Notes: generated by a model not told the origin, from the letters alone. DNA of 64,000 nt from Arbacia lixula (GCA_963669155.1 OZ022581.1:10675497-10739496), one strand, 5' to 3'. Shown: positions 24,812 through 37,224, counted from the first letter of the stretch. Numbers and translations are program-made.

Positions 24812-25200
24812 ATAATAATAATAATACATAGAATTTATATAGCGCACTTTCCATCGTGATCAGATGCTCAAGGCGCTTCAGAGCAAATTAAAGAGAGAGA
24901 GAGAAAAAAATACAATACAGGTATGAACTTGCATGTCAAAAAGCACCATTATACAGGTATGTCTTTAGGTTGCCCTTGAAGGTGGTCACTGACGTCAGGG
25001 TTTTCCAACTCTGTGGAAGAGAATTCCATAGAATATGTGGCTGTGCTGTAGAAGATTTCCTTCCTTCTTGGTCTCCAGCTCCATGTACTCCTAACTACCC
25101 TACCTACCAGTCTCATATCTTCTTTCTTGATGATGCGAGGAGCCAGTGATTTATTGATTTTCTACGAGGTACCCACTTGATCCTCTGTCTCTCAAGCACT
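24812..25200. repeat. Dispersed TATATAGCGC / GATGCTCAAGGCGCTT repeat
   Basis: An ATA-trinucleotide run is followed by GAATTTATATAGCGCACTTT and then GATGCTCAAGGCGCTTCAGA. I recognise this pair of phrases as a high-copy repeat seen in many animal genomes, but I cannot assign its transposon class. Downstream TTGCCCTTGAAGGTGGTCAC and TTCCAACTCTGTGGAAGAGA look like the continuing body. The right limit is approximate. Confidence 0.55.
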
Positions 25201-25944
25201 ACCAGCACAAATGGCCGCCTGCAATATTAGCCTCCCCAGACCGATGTTGAAACGCAATCTAAATCAGCCCACCTCGCTTACAGTGTAGTTCAAGCTGATA
25301 ACGTTTAGCGCGTATGCCTCATATTTCATCCCGCCATACACTCTTATCACTTGCGCGAAAAATCCAGTTTTAGTGTAGAGCGCTTTTGTGCTGGTAGCCC
25401 TGTATCTTTGCATGCAAACGAATGCATATTGCATTTTGTGACATGCCATTTGATATCTCATAAAATTTACTGGGTTTGTACTGGGCATGAAAAATGAACT
25501 AATGGCCAGTTACACGTCCAATCCTTTTGTAGATGAAATGAAGACACTACCCATATTCTTTTATTCAATGGTCGATTGCAAAGCCTGCAGTTATTGTACT
25601 GTATACAGTAAACTGTTTATTGTACAAAAGATATTGTATTTGTGTACAAGAGGTTTTCCTTTCAGTATAAATTGATACTTACAGGATGCAAAACTACTTT
25701 CCCATATATCGGTGGAAAACAGGCCGATTGACATTCTGTAATTATAGTAATGCAGTACTAGATAGCTGATAAAGAAGTATGTGGATAGTCATTTAGTATT
25801 GATATCATGTAGTGCTAGACTTAAATGGTTGACTGGTTGTGTAACCACATTTGATTCCTCTCCACACAACTGGCAAAACAATTGTTACTGATGTACATGA
25901 TCTGTTTGATGAAATGGAAGTTTAATGGAAATTTAACAAACATA
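25201..25944. other. Non-coding stretch, no gene recognised
   Basis: A more GC-balanced patch at 25201-25400 is followed by AT-rich DNA. It may belong to the right flank of the preceding repeat. No coding signal. Confidence 0.35.
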
Positions 25945-26305
25945 CGGCTGCCGTTTTTAAGGGTAATTAACTTCAAAAAATGAATTCATACACTTTTGAG
26001 TTACATTTTTATGAATGTATTTACAGATGGTTTGTCTAGTACACAGATATGCAGGGTGCTCCTGTTTTTCATGGGTGTTTTGTACACTCATTAGTGATGA
26101 AACATTTTTCATATTTTATTACATTATTTATGTATTTCACATTTGGCAGTCTTTTGTGAGGGAACATTAACTTCAGTACATGAATTCATGCATATTTGAG
26201 TTGGATCATTATAAACCAATTCACAGCTGCTCATGTCCGCACGCCTATCCACAGATACGCAGGAAGCTCGTTTGTACAATGGGTGTTTCATTAATGATTA
26301 AAACA
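25945..26305. repeat. Tandem duplication, period about 200 bases
   Basis: ATTAACTTCAAAAAATGAATTCATACA at 25966 is echoed by ATTAACTTCAGTACATGAATTCATGCA at 26166. Matching downstream words follow: ACAGATATGCAGG/ACAGATACGCAGG, ATGGGTGTTT and CATTAGTGATGAAAC/CATTAATGATTAAAAC. Two diverged copies are visible. Confidence 0.75.
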
Positions 26306-29300
26306 CCCCCATGTCCAGACAGCGGGGGAACACGACCACCAGACACCCGATATATTGACCCACGGTAACATACTTGTATAGACAAACATGTTCCCCCACA
26401 GTTTGTCTTTCTGCCTTGTGCTGTGTGCTCGGCCCCATCACCAGCGCACCATTTTATTGATTAGCTGTTTAAACATCCAGACACTGCACCAATCAGACAA
26501 ATGGCCCTCAAAATGGCCCCATTGATATCGTCATCAGCACGATCTATACAGTGGATGTATCAACTGGCCAACGACAATGGATGTCACAATGTAGGATGTG
26601 TAATAGATGTTAGATGTCTGCCTACTGATATGTGTTTATCCTACAAAGCATATGCGCAGTTCAGGGAGGTGGGGAAATGGAACGAGGTAACGGGAGAAGG
26701 GTGAGTGAGGGAGGTTGGGAAGGGAAATACATGTAGATGAACATCAAGACTGATGTCACAAGACTCGGCTAAAAACAAAACATCCCTATCTGCAGGGAAG
26801 TAGAATTTAATAAAGTAACAAATTTAGTTTCACTCTCAATGAAAATCATACATCTAAAGGTAACAGCAATCAAACAGGAAGCAAAGCTTTTTCAACCTTG
26901 TTGACAGTCAAATAAAACCTAACAAAAAGACAAAGATATCAGAGAAAGTTGACAAGTCTGCCAAAATCCCTTCAGATGAACTGACCTTCATTGATAAACA
27001 TGGAATCTTGAATCAAGATCCAAGGTAAGATAGGGCTTGCTTCTATTAAAGGTGTCCTATCTTTAAACAAAAAGGAAATCTTCCTTATTTTGTCATGCCT
27101 AGTGGTAAACCAGATGATCCCCCTTCCATTTCTATAGGGTGCACTGGAGTGCAATGGCATACACAGTGGTTTGAAAGGGCCAAGCACGGACCCTAAGCTG
27201 GTGTATGGAAATAAAGACCAGAGGGGTTTTAGTTCCGCTTAATCCGGACAAGGGGCTGGAACAAAAGCCATTGATCTGCTGTCTGTTACTGGCTGGTTGT
27301 GCCATGGAAGGGGGTGAAAACAAGGCCCCATTGTGGGTCCCCTTGTGTTCCTGGGTGCCCAAAGCCTTGTCATTATTGATGAGCGGGGACTGGGGAAGGA
27401 CTTTATACAGCCGTGGCCTCTTTTCATTACTTCAGGGACAGAGAGTGTATCACTTGCGTCAGAAATTTAAATGACCTCCTTCCATCCGCCCCCCCTCTCC
27501 CAGCACACACTCACTCCTAATCCTACATCTCTTGCTTTGTCTCCAATTATCTCTTCGCATACAAGCAAAAACTGTTCAAACACAACAAGAATTTATTATT
27601 TGATTCCCACTTCAGATTAATGCTAGCATTTTACAGTTATTTATCCCAATAAATGGTAATGTCCACTACAGTATCTTCCCTTCCATGTTTCTCCTATATC
27701 AATAGGTCCAAAATACTCCTCACTCAACACCTCATCAATACAAAGGGAAGAAGCAGCCATCATATCTTGTGTAAATTTGTTCAAATAATATCTCCTATCA
27801 ATATACTATATAGTGATGATAACTTGGTACGATTTACATTTGCAGGTGCAGCATACACTTCGCTTGACAACCCGCCTCAGGTAAACATTTGCAAAGATTT
27901 AGAGCACTGAGAATCAACTTCTGAATAGAATGTTTTCAGTATTGCTCTCTGATTCTTTTAAATACACTGTTACATTTATTTAAGGTTTAAGAACTCTTCT
28001 GAAACTTCATAAAGTCAATTTTTTTTAATGTCTTATTTTGAAGGAGCAGGTTTCGTGACGTTTCATCAATTAAAATATGGTAATGATACATTTATATTCA
28101 AGTAGGTTTTCCTTTTTATCAAAGCAGGACCAACACACATCATGTTTATGGAATAATTAAATCAGAACACAATGTCACAATGTTAATGGGGTATCACGCA
28201 TGTCACTACTCAAGGTCTTTTCTGCCAGAAGCATCATGAATCGTCAATGACACTGCTGGGTGGATTTCTCCCCCTTTCACACATGTGTTGACTCATGTAC
28301 AGTATGTGCAGTTACACACACACCCACACCATCACGCTCCCACAGTCAAGTCAATGAGCCTTCACTGTACTAGTGACTACCACCTTGACAAACATGCCCT
28401 TGATCCGTGTGTACATATGGCGTACATTGCTGATTACACAATAGTACAAGTACAGAAAAACACTTCACCCACAAATCAAATTTAGGTTTAGGGGACAGAA
28501 AGGAAATGCTGTGATCTTATGAACCCATCCTAGAAACTGAAAAGTGCATGTCACCCATTCCCTGTGAAAGCATGTAAGTAGGACAGTTGACAGTGGGATT
28601 TTCTCAACTGCATTACCATCTCAAAACTTGTGATCAACCTCCAAACTTACATGTACGTGTACATATACAACGGTCAGGGCAAAATTACATTGAGCTCTGT
28701 AGTGTACACCTTATGTGTACTGATACAGCACGACACCTGGGTGTGTTTTGTGAAGAGACATATCCATCAACACATTTTCATCACAAATGGAGTGGTTGTG
28801 GCAGAGGGGCAAACATGTAAATTAAGCGCTCGTTCTTTTCCATTTTCATTCCTTTTTTTTCAGAACAGTCCCCTACATAGACATGGTTACTTCATTTTCT
28901 AAAAAATGATTTACACACCACAATAATTACTTATATTTATTAATTTATTATCCTTTTCTGTCTCTCTTATAAATGCACTATCACATTTCCTCATACTGAC
29001 ATTAACATATTCTATCACCATTTACATTGACACATTGATCCTCTGCACATATAAGTACCATACGAAGACACCCTGCACTCATACATTATGTGATTGCTAT
29101 TCCGCTAATAGCACTTCCCTATATGATTACTGCATTATGCCCACAGTCACTCAGGATTAAGGTGATTAAAAAGAAAAGATTACATTCACTCTCCCATGAA
29201 TATGTTATAGTTCTATTCATCTCTCATAAACATCATGTAGCACTACTATCGACACTAATCACAATACTTTTATCGCGAGTTGAGAAAGGGTTTGATCAAT

Positions 29301-29579
29301 GATAACAATAGAAGATGAACCTGAAATATTCTGCCAAACAATATAACATTGTCTCTTGAGAGACGTGTGCATACAAGTCACTGGATGCAAAGTGTAATAC
29401 TTTTATAGATGGATTGATTAGAGTCAAAGAGTGTGACAGAATGGAAGAATAAAGGAGAGACAGAGAAGGAGAAACCATTTACGGGTAGGGCAGGTATGCA
29501 GGTGTATGTGATAGGGAAAAGGAAAGAGAACATGCTGAAAAAAGATTTCAAGATAGGTGAAGAGAGAAGCATGTAAGTG
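26306..29579. other. Non-coding stretch, no gene recognised
   Basis: No splice-flanked frame, RNA gene or clear repeat was found. The patch at 27190-27480 is less AT-rich and gives overlapping frames on both strands, none with a recognised domain. Poly-T lies at 28019-28026 and 28852-28860. Confidence 0.35.
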
Positions 29580-29676
29580 ATATAGAGAGGATGCGTCACA
29601 GAAAGAGAGAGAGAGATTCAATGATGGAAAAAAAATGGATGGAGATATGGTTAGAGACATGTGGAATAGAGAGAGA

Positions 29677-29734
<58 letters not shown>

Positions 29735-29782
29735 GACAGACAGAGAGACAGACAGAAAGAGACAGAAAGAGAGAGACAGAGC

Positions 29783-29829
<47 letters not shown>

Positions 29830-29985
29830 GAGGAGGGGAAGAGGGGGAGGGGGAGGAGGAGAGAGGAAAGAGAGAAGATCTGACATCTCACGAAAAGAGA
29901 TCAAGAAAAATGAAAAAAGGGAAACAAAAAGGGAAAGAGTGAAGGACAGGAAAACACAAGAGAGAAAGAGAAGAGATCAGATAGC

Positions 29986-30020
<35 letters not shown>

Positions 30021-30295
30021 ACAGATCAAAGAATGAAAGGGAGCAAGATGCACACAAGACGGAGGAGGAAAGATGAAAAGAAAGACAAATATGACAGGAA
30101 AGAGAGAGGAGAAGAAGATGGAGAGAGGGATTAAGAACAGAGGGAAAGTGTCAAAAAAAGAGAGAAAGGTGCAAGGAGGAAAGAGGAAGAGAAATGAAAA
30201 AAAAAACATGGTGAAGCAAAAGCAAGACGGATGGAAGGAAGGTGAGAGAATGAGGAGGGAGAAGAGGCAGATGGAGAGGAGGATGGAGAGAGGGG
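29580..30295. repeat. 0.7 kb polypurine (GA-rich) tract
   Basis: The + strand is nearly all purine: (GA)n at about 29682-29713, 29786-29828 and 29990-30016, with GACAGACAGACA between. Arg/Glu-rich plus-strand frames (up to 161 codons) and Ser/Leu/Phe-rich minus-strand frames are repeat readings. Confidence 0.9.
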
Positions 30296-30531
30296 TCTGG
30301 CACTGCAAGCAAGGCTGCACATCCTCTACATTGCTGCACATTCATTTGTCAGATGAGACAAAGGAGGCTCCGTTCTGGAAACATATGCCCGCCTTCACAC
30401 AAAACAAGCCCCTGCTTAGCCGTTTTTTCCCCCATTTGTCCGGTCAAGGGTCGCACGCCTCTCCACCAGAGCTATAACAGCTATACATAGATCACAACTG
30501 CCACTACAGCAAGCCCACAGGCTATAATTAT

Positions 30532-30532
<1 letters not shown>

Positions 30533-30592
<60 letters not shown>

Positions 30593-30665
30593 GCACGTAC
30601 ACACAGCGCACACACACAGACATACACTGACAGCCCCATACACAGGAGATGTGTGCAAACACACA
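30533..30665. repeat. (AC)n microsatellite
   Basis: A perfect (AC)n runs at 30533-30589 (about 28 units), followed by imperfect CACACA sequence to about 30665. Confidence 0.95.
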
Positions 30666-31997
30666 TAACATGCAAACGATTATGGCACAATAGATAGGAA
30701 TAATTAGTGTCTAGTTGTGATCAATAGACTGCAGAAATGAAAATGGGAGAGTTTTAGGGCAGGAATAACCCGCCTGAGACTGACCTGTTAGGTGGAGAGC
30801 TGGCGGGTAGAAGGGGAACGGTAAATCCAAAGCACTGGGGTAAAAATGTCCATTATTCACAGCCATGTCCAGGCAGAGGTAGCGGCTGCGATCCTAGCCC
30901 TATGGGTTGTGATCTTACGTGGTGGTGTGTCTCGCAGTCTGCATGCACGCACAATCAATCCTACTCGGCACTCTGTGAACGATCACACTCCGCTCTCGCT
31001 CGCTCGCCAGCCCACAAACGGACCAACCGACCAACCGTGCTCTCCCCAATAAAAACACAGCAGAAAACAAAAAGGAGTAAAACGCTGACACAAAGCTATG
31101 CGATCAGTGTGTTCCTTTTCAAGCAATGAGCCCTTAGCTTTACACATAAATATACACACATCAAATGTGTACTATAGATTACCCCCCATGAGTGCGGCTA
31201 TTCATGTGTTGCAGTCCAACACACATCTCAAATACACACACATTTACATCCAGATGAATGGACTCCTCCACTTTGCTTGCGGGGGTGTCTGCATGGTGTC
31301 ACTTGGGAGGGACAGGGTGAGGAATGTAAACACCACTCTGCTTTCTTTACTACCACAGACAGCCCTCAGAGTAAATCAACTTGTTTATTACCAAAACATG
31401 AGCAGTTGACATGACACACTCTATGACTTATTGGTGGCTAAAATTGTTGTTGCACAGCAGGCTACAGCTTATCAAAGCACCAGTTTAAACTTTTCACCTT
31501 TATGTCATAAAATAGGATCTTTTATGCAACAAAAAGGTGACTTCTGCACACTAGGTCCATCTTGTACTTGGCAATGTCTAAGAAATCATGTACACTCTTA
31601 TTATTATCAACATGCATATCATTACTAAGAAGATAACATACTTTGTTGTTGCACGAATTATAGTTCAAGTTAATCAAAGCAAGCTCTTGCAATAGTTATC
31701 TAGCCATTTTGGAATTGCAATGTATAAAGTAGAGGAAAGCTTAAGGGAAAAGCACGCTTGCAGTTTTATATATCTTGCTATTCGCCTTGAAATGATTCAC
31801 ATTTTGTCATGTAAGAGGCCCCTGCATGGTGGTGTACACACACTACCCCACTTTGAGCAATGGAAGATCCCAGCAGATGGAGCTGGTGTAGTGAGGGCAA
31901 GACTGGTAGCAGGCAGATGGTCCATTTCCCTAGGATAATAAGCTCTCCCTTGATTGCCACCTAACTAAACTGTACCAACAGATCAAGGCATCATCAA
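30666..31997. other. Non-coding stretch, no gene recognised
   Basis: A balanced-composition patch at about 30760-31060 includes CTCGCTCGCTCGCC near 30994. The rest is AT-rich. No exon was identified. Confidence 0.35.
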
Positions 31998-32053
31998 CCA
32001 CACACACACACACACACACACACACCCACACATACACGCACAGCACACATGCA

Positions 32054-32094
<41 letters not shown>

Positions 32095-32105
32095 ACACTC
32101 ACATA
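31998..32105. repeat. (CA)n microsatellite, interrupted
   Basis: CACACA runs at 31998-32026 and about 32050-32090, with CACATG/CATACA interruptions. Confidence 0.95.
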
Positions 32106-32130
32106 CACATCACATGTACTTACTACATTT

Positions 32131-32230
32131 AGCTTAGTCTTGTTAACTAGACCCAATACTTTTCTAAACAGCTTTAAATTGCCTTGATTTCCTTTATCAA
32201 TTTTTACTAGCAGATTACCAATACACTATA
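32131..32230. repeat. Local repeat unit, copy 1 (AGACCCAATA...TTTAAATTGCCT)
   Basis: GCTTAGTCTTGTTAACTAGACCCAATAC then AGCTTTAAATTGCCTTGATT matches 32741-32840. A more diverged version with CAGACCCAAGAAACTTTC and ATATAGCTTTCAATTG lies at 32283-32345. Confidence 0.7.
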
Positions 32231-32282
32231 CTCACTAACAAACTTATATACATACTAACACACACACTCATACATATACATT

Positions 32283-32345
32283 GTGTAGTCTATGTTTATC
32301 AGACCCAAGAAACTTTCTTTTTATATAGCTTTCAATTGATAGTCT
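32283..32345. repeat. Local repeat unit, diverged copy 2
   Basis: TAGTCTATGTTTATCAGACCC and TATAGCTTTCAATTG align with the copies at 32131 and 32741. Confidence 0.5.
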
Positions 32346-32740
32346 TCACTATCATTACACAATGTGGTTTTAATCAATGATTACCGGCAGTCTAAAATCA
32401 TGAGACCTGATCATACCTGTCCTCATCAAATTCATATATCAAAATTAAATGTTAATGAAATGGGTAGCTTCACCCTATCATTATGATAATTTTCCTTTTC
32501 ACATGTGAGCATGTATGTTTATGTTATAATTCAATAAGCCACTCACCTATTATCTTAATTCTTTTGTTCATATTGTAATTCATTTATTTCCTCCTTTATT
32601 TACAAAAACGAGGGATTTTAGAACATGTTTTTAAACATACAGTTCTTAATGTGCACAACTGATTATATTTATGTTAAATCCAAATACAAAACAATATCAT
32701 GAAATATAATTTTTATGTGACAAAAAAGCAAAGTGCATTG

Positions 32741-32840
32741 GCTAAGTCTCGCTATACTAGACCCAATATTTTCCTAAATAGCTTTAAATTGCCTAGAGTT
32801 TGCTAATCAAACTTGAACCACAGATTAACAAGACAAATAC
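32741..32840. repeat. Local repeat unit, copy 3
   Basis: GCTAAGTCTCGCTATACTAGACCCAATATTTTCC then TAGCTTTAAATTGCCTAGAG matches copy 1 with few changes. Confidence 0.7.
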
Positions 32841-32911
32841 TATGTCAGAAGGCAAGAGTCAAGCACTTAATTTAATTCTTACTCTTTTCATTGCATTGTA
32901 CCAGACATACT

Positions 32912-33686
32912 CCGCGTTCACACGATCCCCCGAGTCGCGGGGGCAGTCAGGAGAGATACTTATCTTTTTACGACCGACCGTCCACACGAGTATCGACTGC
33001 CCCCGTTCCACGGGGGAGATCCGTGGGGCGATCGTGTACAGGGCTATCGCTACTATAAATGTGTACGCCAGGCCCTAGGTACGCTAACATGCACAGCTAG
33101 CTAGCTCGCGCTAGAGCTCGAGCCAGCTTGTTTTTTGCATGCTATGTACGTATGCGTGTCTATACGATTTTGGAGTCCGCTCACGTTGGAACCAGTTCTC
33201 TTTCTTTGTTCTTGAATTTCATGTCTATTGATTATACAAATTATACAGCTCACAATAATTACTACAACGTACGGGCACCGTACAGATGAGATAGTTTACC
33301 AAAGCTACGATAAAATAAGTCGATGGATGAACGTCGAATGCAGGATCAACATTGCAATTCAGCATGCATGTTGCACGCACAGTAGTACAGTACTGTATGT
33401 AAACATGTATACATATATACATGTACAGAGCGAATGTTTACCTTACTTGTGGAACCCACGATGTGACACGGCGGTAGTAGTTCTACCGATCGGCATTTCG
33501 CGCATGCGCACATTCAGTGAAAACAGCTGTGCGCTATCAATTACGCGTCCAAGGTCGCTCTCCCCTCCAAAACTCTCCCCCGAACCCCTCAGCCGTCGAG
33601 GGGGAGAGGGGACTTCTCTCCCCGACCGTTCACACGAGAGAGTTCGAGGGGGAAACCCCGCGACAAGGGGGACCGTGTGAACGCGG
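32912..33686. mobile_element. 775-base TIR element with CCGCGTTCACACG ends
   Basis: The left end CCGCGTTCACACGATCCCC is matched by GGGGGACCGTGTGAACGCGG at the right. Near both ends there are further G-run/C-run words that echo the termini: CCGTCCACACGAGTATCGAC near 32979 and GACCGTTCACACGAGAGAGT near 33622, plus repeated CGAGGGGG. A CGCGCATGCGCAC word lies at about 33498. The frames at 33228-33680 and 33443-33697 lie within or across this element and show no transposase domain. No target-site duplication was resolved. Confidence 0.65.
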
Positions 33687-34368
33687 TGATAGTGCAATGT
33701 TTTTATCTTATCAGTGAACGTGCTCTTGACACTTCTTTGCAGAAAGATATGTTCTGATCCTCAGATTGGAGGAGGAACCACACCATGCTTGAAGGAACCA
33801 CATTCCTGAACAGGTGAACCCCCTTCTTCTTTGTTATCTCTCCTTTGTGTCATGGCCAAGATGGCAAAGTACCCAAGCCTAGAGAGCATTTAGTCCTGTG
33901 TGTATGTACAGTGAGTAAGTCAGACTTATAAGGGGTACTTGCCACACTGTTGTGTAACCTGGGTCTATTTGTTCAAGGGCTTGACAGTGTAGACACTAAA
34001 GTTTACATCACTTTGAAGTTTCAAGCCTTTCTGAAGAGCCATGACCTGTTCATTGATAAACCTGCAATGCAATGAAGCTATCTTGCACGTACCATACTAT
34101 GTCAACTCTTATCAGGTTGTGAGTTTAAAAAGGTTAAATCAAATTTGGAATAGAATTATTTTTTATTATACGAACATAGTCAAAAACAATGGTCAGGCCT
34201 TTCCCGACATGCCTCCTGGACCTCTCTCTCTCTCTCTCTCTCTCTGCAGTCTACAGACACATTTAAGGAGAAGTTAAAGTTCCTTTCCAGTTGCCACTTC
34301 TACCCCCCCCCCCCCACCCCTTAAGTCATATTTTGAAATAAAAAGCAAATTCTCTTTGTAGCAGAGTG
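33687..34368. other. Non-coding stretch with (CT)n and poly-C
   Basis: It contains a (CT)n of about 12 units near 34221-34245 and a run of 11 C near 34303-34313. Otherwise there is no recognised feature. Confidence 0.5.
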
Positions 34369-34545
34369 TCCTTAGTCCCAGAACACAGGTGGGGTAAAGG
34401 GAAGGGGGGTCTTACCCCATCGATAGTATGGGGCTAAGCTTAGCCCACTTCTGGTTCACTCTAGGTTTTACCAAAGTGGGTTAGCCCCACTTTTTAGGCT
34501 TATTTGGCCCTGGAAAGAGCTGGTTAGAATCTCAATTGCTACCGT
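34369..34545. mobile_element. Fragment of the CTTAGCCCCGTACTA element
   Basis: GGGGCTAAGCTTAGCCCACTT, TTTTACCAAAGTGGGTTAGC and TTATTTGGCCCTG match the left half of the element at 41758-42333. The terminal TIR is not visible, so this is a fragment. Confidence 0.65.
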
Positions 34546-34754
34546 CAACCTTGGATGTGGTGCTTAGACCTCAAGTCTTTAAAAAAAAAGTTTATACTCT
34601 CATAATAATAATAAGAAGTTACATCAGCATAGTGTGGTTAGCACACAAATAATAATTTATTAGTAATTGTTTCGCTATTTGTGAGATGGCTTATACCTCT
34701 CAAAAACAGTTTGTGGAATCATGAAGCTAACTTTCAATTAATGGACCAATCTTT

Positions 34755-34848
34755 ACATGTAAAAAACTCTTTAATGGTCGTTGCTTATATCTATTCAAAG
34801 CTTTTTGAACAGATATAAGGAACAACCATTAAATAGTTTTTTGTATCA
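34755..34848. other. Long hairpin with pre-miRNA-like proportions
   Basis: The 5' arm from 34761 (AAAAAACTCTTTAATGGTCG, then TTGCTTATATCT) pairs with the 3' arm 34811-34842 (AGATATAAGGAACAACCATT, then AAATAGTTTTTT). There are only three mismatches in about 32 base pairs. The apex TTCAAAGCTTTTTGAA folds again into a short stem. The whole hairpin is about 90 bases. It could be a microRNA precursor or a tiny fold-back MITE. I cannot show transcription, and the strand is undetermined because the structure is nearly symmetric. Confidence 0.5.
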
Positions 34849-36990
34849 AGTACTGTAGCACTTATAGACACACACACACAGATTGGTTCAGACAGCAAAC
34901 AACTGGAGCGCAGTTCTCATTATACAAGAAAATACATGTCCTATTCATTTACATGACTGCAAATGTAATAGTTTGAGTTTTCCTACAAACACTATCCATG
35001 ACACATTAACTGCACTCAATGCCCCACTAAAACACATTAGCCACGAAGCAAGGCAAGCTCTATAGAGGATGGGCCTAAAATGTTCTTTTGCTAATACCTC
35101 ATAAACCCTTGGTGTGAAAAGAAATCTAAGCCCCTTAGGGTATGGGGCTCTTAAGGGAGAGAGGATATGCTGTGTTTGCTTTTAAAAGATCAAAATGTTC
35201 CTTAACAAAGGATGCACCGAGTAGTGCCCATTCCTTACACCACACTGATGAACAGGACTTACAAGTGGATACATTTTTGAGCTTCTCTCTGGTTCTGCTC
35301 ATAGCCTTACATCCAGGAACAATTATTTATAACATACGATCTTATCACATATAACATTAATATAAAAAGGGAGCTAATATAGAAAATACATAAAATGGAA
35401 ATGCTTTGCAACTTTTACAAATGGCAAACATATCTTCATTCATGCCTGTCTAGTGGAATGTGGAACTATGATCTGGAATGAATTAAATGATTTCTTCATC
35501 TCCTGGAATGCAGGCCACTACACCTGTAATCTTTAAGAAGACCTACAGAAGGTTTGAATGGAGAAGCTGCAGGATTGACAAAGGCAGGGCAGAGGATAAA
35601 TCACATGATCAGATTACTATAATCTGGACAATTTGTAAGCAAGCAGATGGCTTCTTGTTCCATAGATCCCACAGGTAAGAGGAGGAATGGAGGGCTTTGT
35701 CTAACCAGGGGATAGGGTAAGAAGGATAGGGCAGGATAAGAGAACTCGACTCAGCCTCATCAGACCAGGGGTGTATCCTGATTAGACTCATGCCCCTTTT
35801 ATAGTGCGCGATGACTTGACCCCCCTTCAGAAGCGGGGTAACTTCAAACATATGATATATAATAATATGAATATGATGTATAAACAAATATATATTTATA
35901 TATTGTATGGTATTCAATTGATCTATCATATTTTATGATGGCTTATTGTAGATACATCCTCAAACAATCTTACAAACTATGAGGTTATAAAGTTATTGGA
36001 TCAATAGGTAGTATCATATAATTTCACACCATCCTTTGTAAGTTTGTACGCACTACTAGTATATATAAATAACTCAGCTAATATGTATACTTATGAAGCA
36101 ACTGATGAAAAGATATGATATCTTTACATATGGAAATAATGAAACCAAAACAGGATTTTGAGGAAATGGGATAAAGGATATGAAACTAATAGAAAGGCAG
36201 ATTAATGGGATAAGAAAGTCAATCCATTTTAAATGTGCATAATATTTTGGTTCAAATTCTATTCAACATGAAAGAAGCACAATTTTTCTTTTGTTTCAAA
36301 TGAGCACTTTGTTGTGCTATAGAAAGAAGAAGCGATACCTGTCATGAGTAAAAAAAAAAATCCTTCCAAGCAAATCATCATTAATTAACGTAAAATCATG
36401 TCACAATTTTCATCCTTGCAATACCAAAGTCCCTTTAGCTTACCTAGAGTGATTAGAATACCAACTAGTATTATATTTTTTACATTTATGAATTTTTTGA
36501 AAATCATGGAGAAAAAGGTTATTTTACAAACAAGAAATGTTGATGTACTGCCATCGATAATAAAGCATCTTTTGGTCATCCCTTTAACCATTAGGTGTCA
36601 ACACATTTGATGTTACCTAAAAAATGGAGGTTACCTTTTAACAAAATCTTCTTTTATTTGCATCCAAAGAATCTCCCAGAGGGAAATACCTTCACACAAT
36701 TACTGAGATGAGCAAGCGTTGGTCTCTAATCCATCGTCCCTGCTCCCTGGGTAGCCGGCCCAGCCTATAGCCTAGCCGAGCAAGCTCTTTACACCTGGCC
36801 CATTGTCAGCATCCCTACACAGCTGGGCAGGTGTGGGACTGAGCTAGCAATTTGCACACTGCATGAATGCAGCTAGTCCAATATTGGCATACATGTGCAT
36901 CCATACAGAGTGCCCAGTATATGAAGTAGGATCTGAATCTCTTCACCGTATTAACCCTTTCTATGCAAGGCACGCTGCTGCCGCACCATA
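34849..36990. other. Non-coding stretch, no gene recognised
   Basis: AT-rich. A CTAAGCCCCTTAGGGTATGGGGCT word at about 35130 resembles the CTTAGCCCC element family. On the minus strand there is a TATAAAAGG word at 35795-35803. No exon or RNA gene was seen. Confidence 0.35.
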
Positions 36991-37224
36991 TACACTACAG
37001 CCAAAGGAATTGGCATAGGGAAAGGGAAAGGGAAGAAAGTGAAGGAGCCGCAGTTTTACACCACGGTATATTTTGTCCAGTTCAGCATGAAACACAATGC
37101 TTTAGCCTAAAATGCATCATGTTTTATGCTGAACTGGACAAAATATACCACGGTTTAAAACTGCGGCTCCATCCCTTTCTTCTCTTTCCCTTTACCTATG
37201 CCAATTCGTTTGAGCTGTAGTGTA
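36991..37224. mobile_element. 234-base palindromic MITE with TA target site, copy 1
   Basis: The element is one long palindrome. TACACTACAGCC and AATTGGCATAGGGAAAGGGA at the left are mirrored by TTTACCTATGCCAATTCG and GAGCTGTAGTGTA at the right, with CCAGTTCAGCATGAAACA/TGTTTTATGCTGAACTGG near a loop of about 12 bases. TA at both edges suggests a Tc1/mariner-type TA duplication around CACTACAG ends (inference). A second copy of identical length lies at 40850-41083. Confidence 0.9.

Noticed and set aside
29591..30076. 161-codon Arg/Glu-rich plus-strand frame
   Set aside because: Direct translation of (GA)n; the opposite strand gives a Ser/Leu frame of similar length.
33228..33680. 150-codon plus-strand frame
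   Set aside because: Lies inside the 32912-33686 TIR element and shows no transposase motif.
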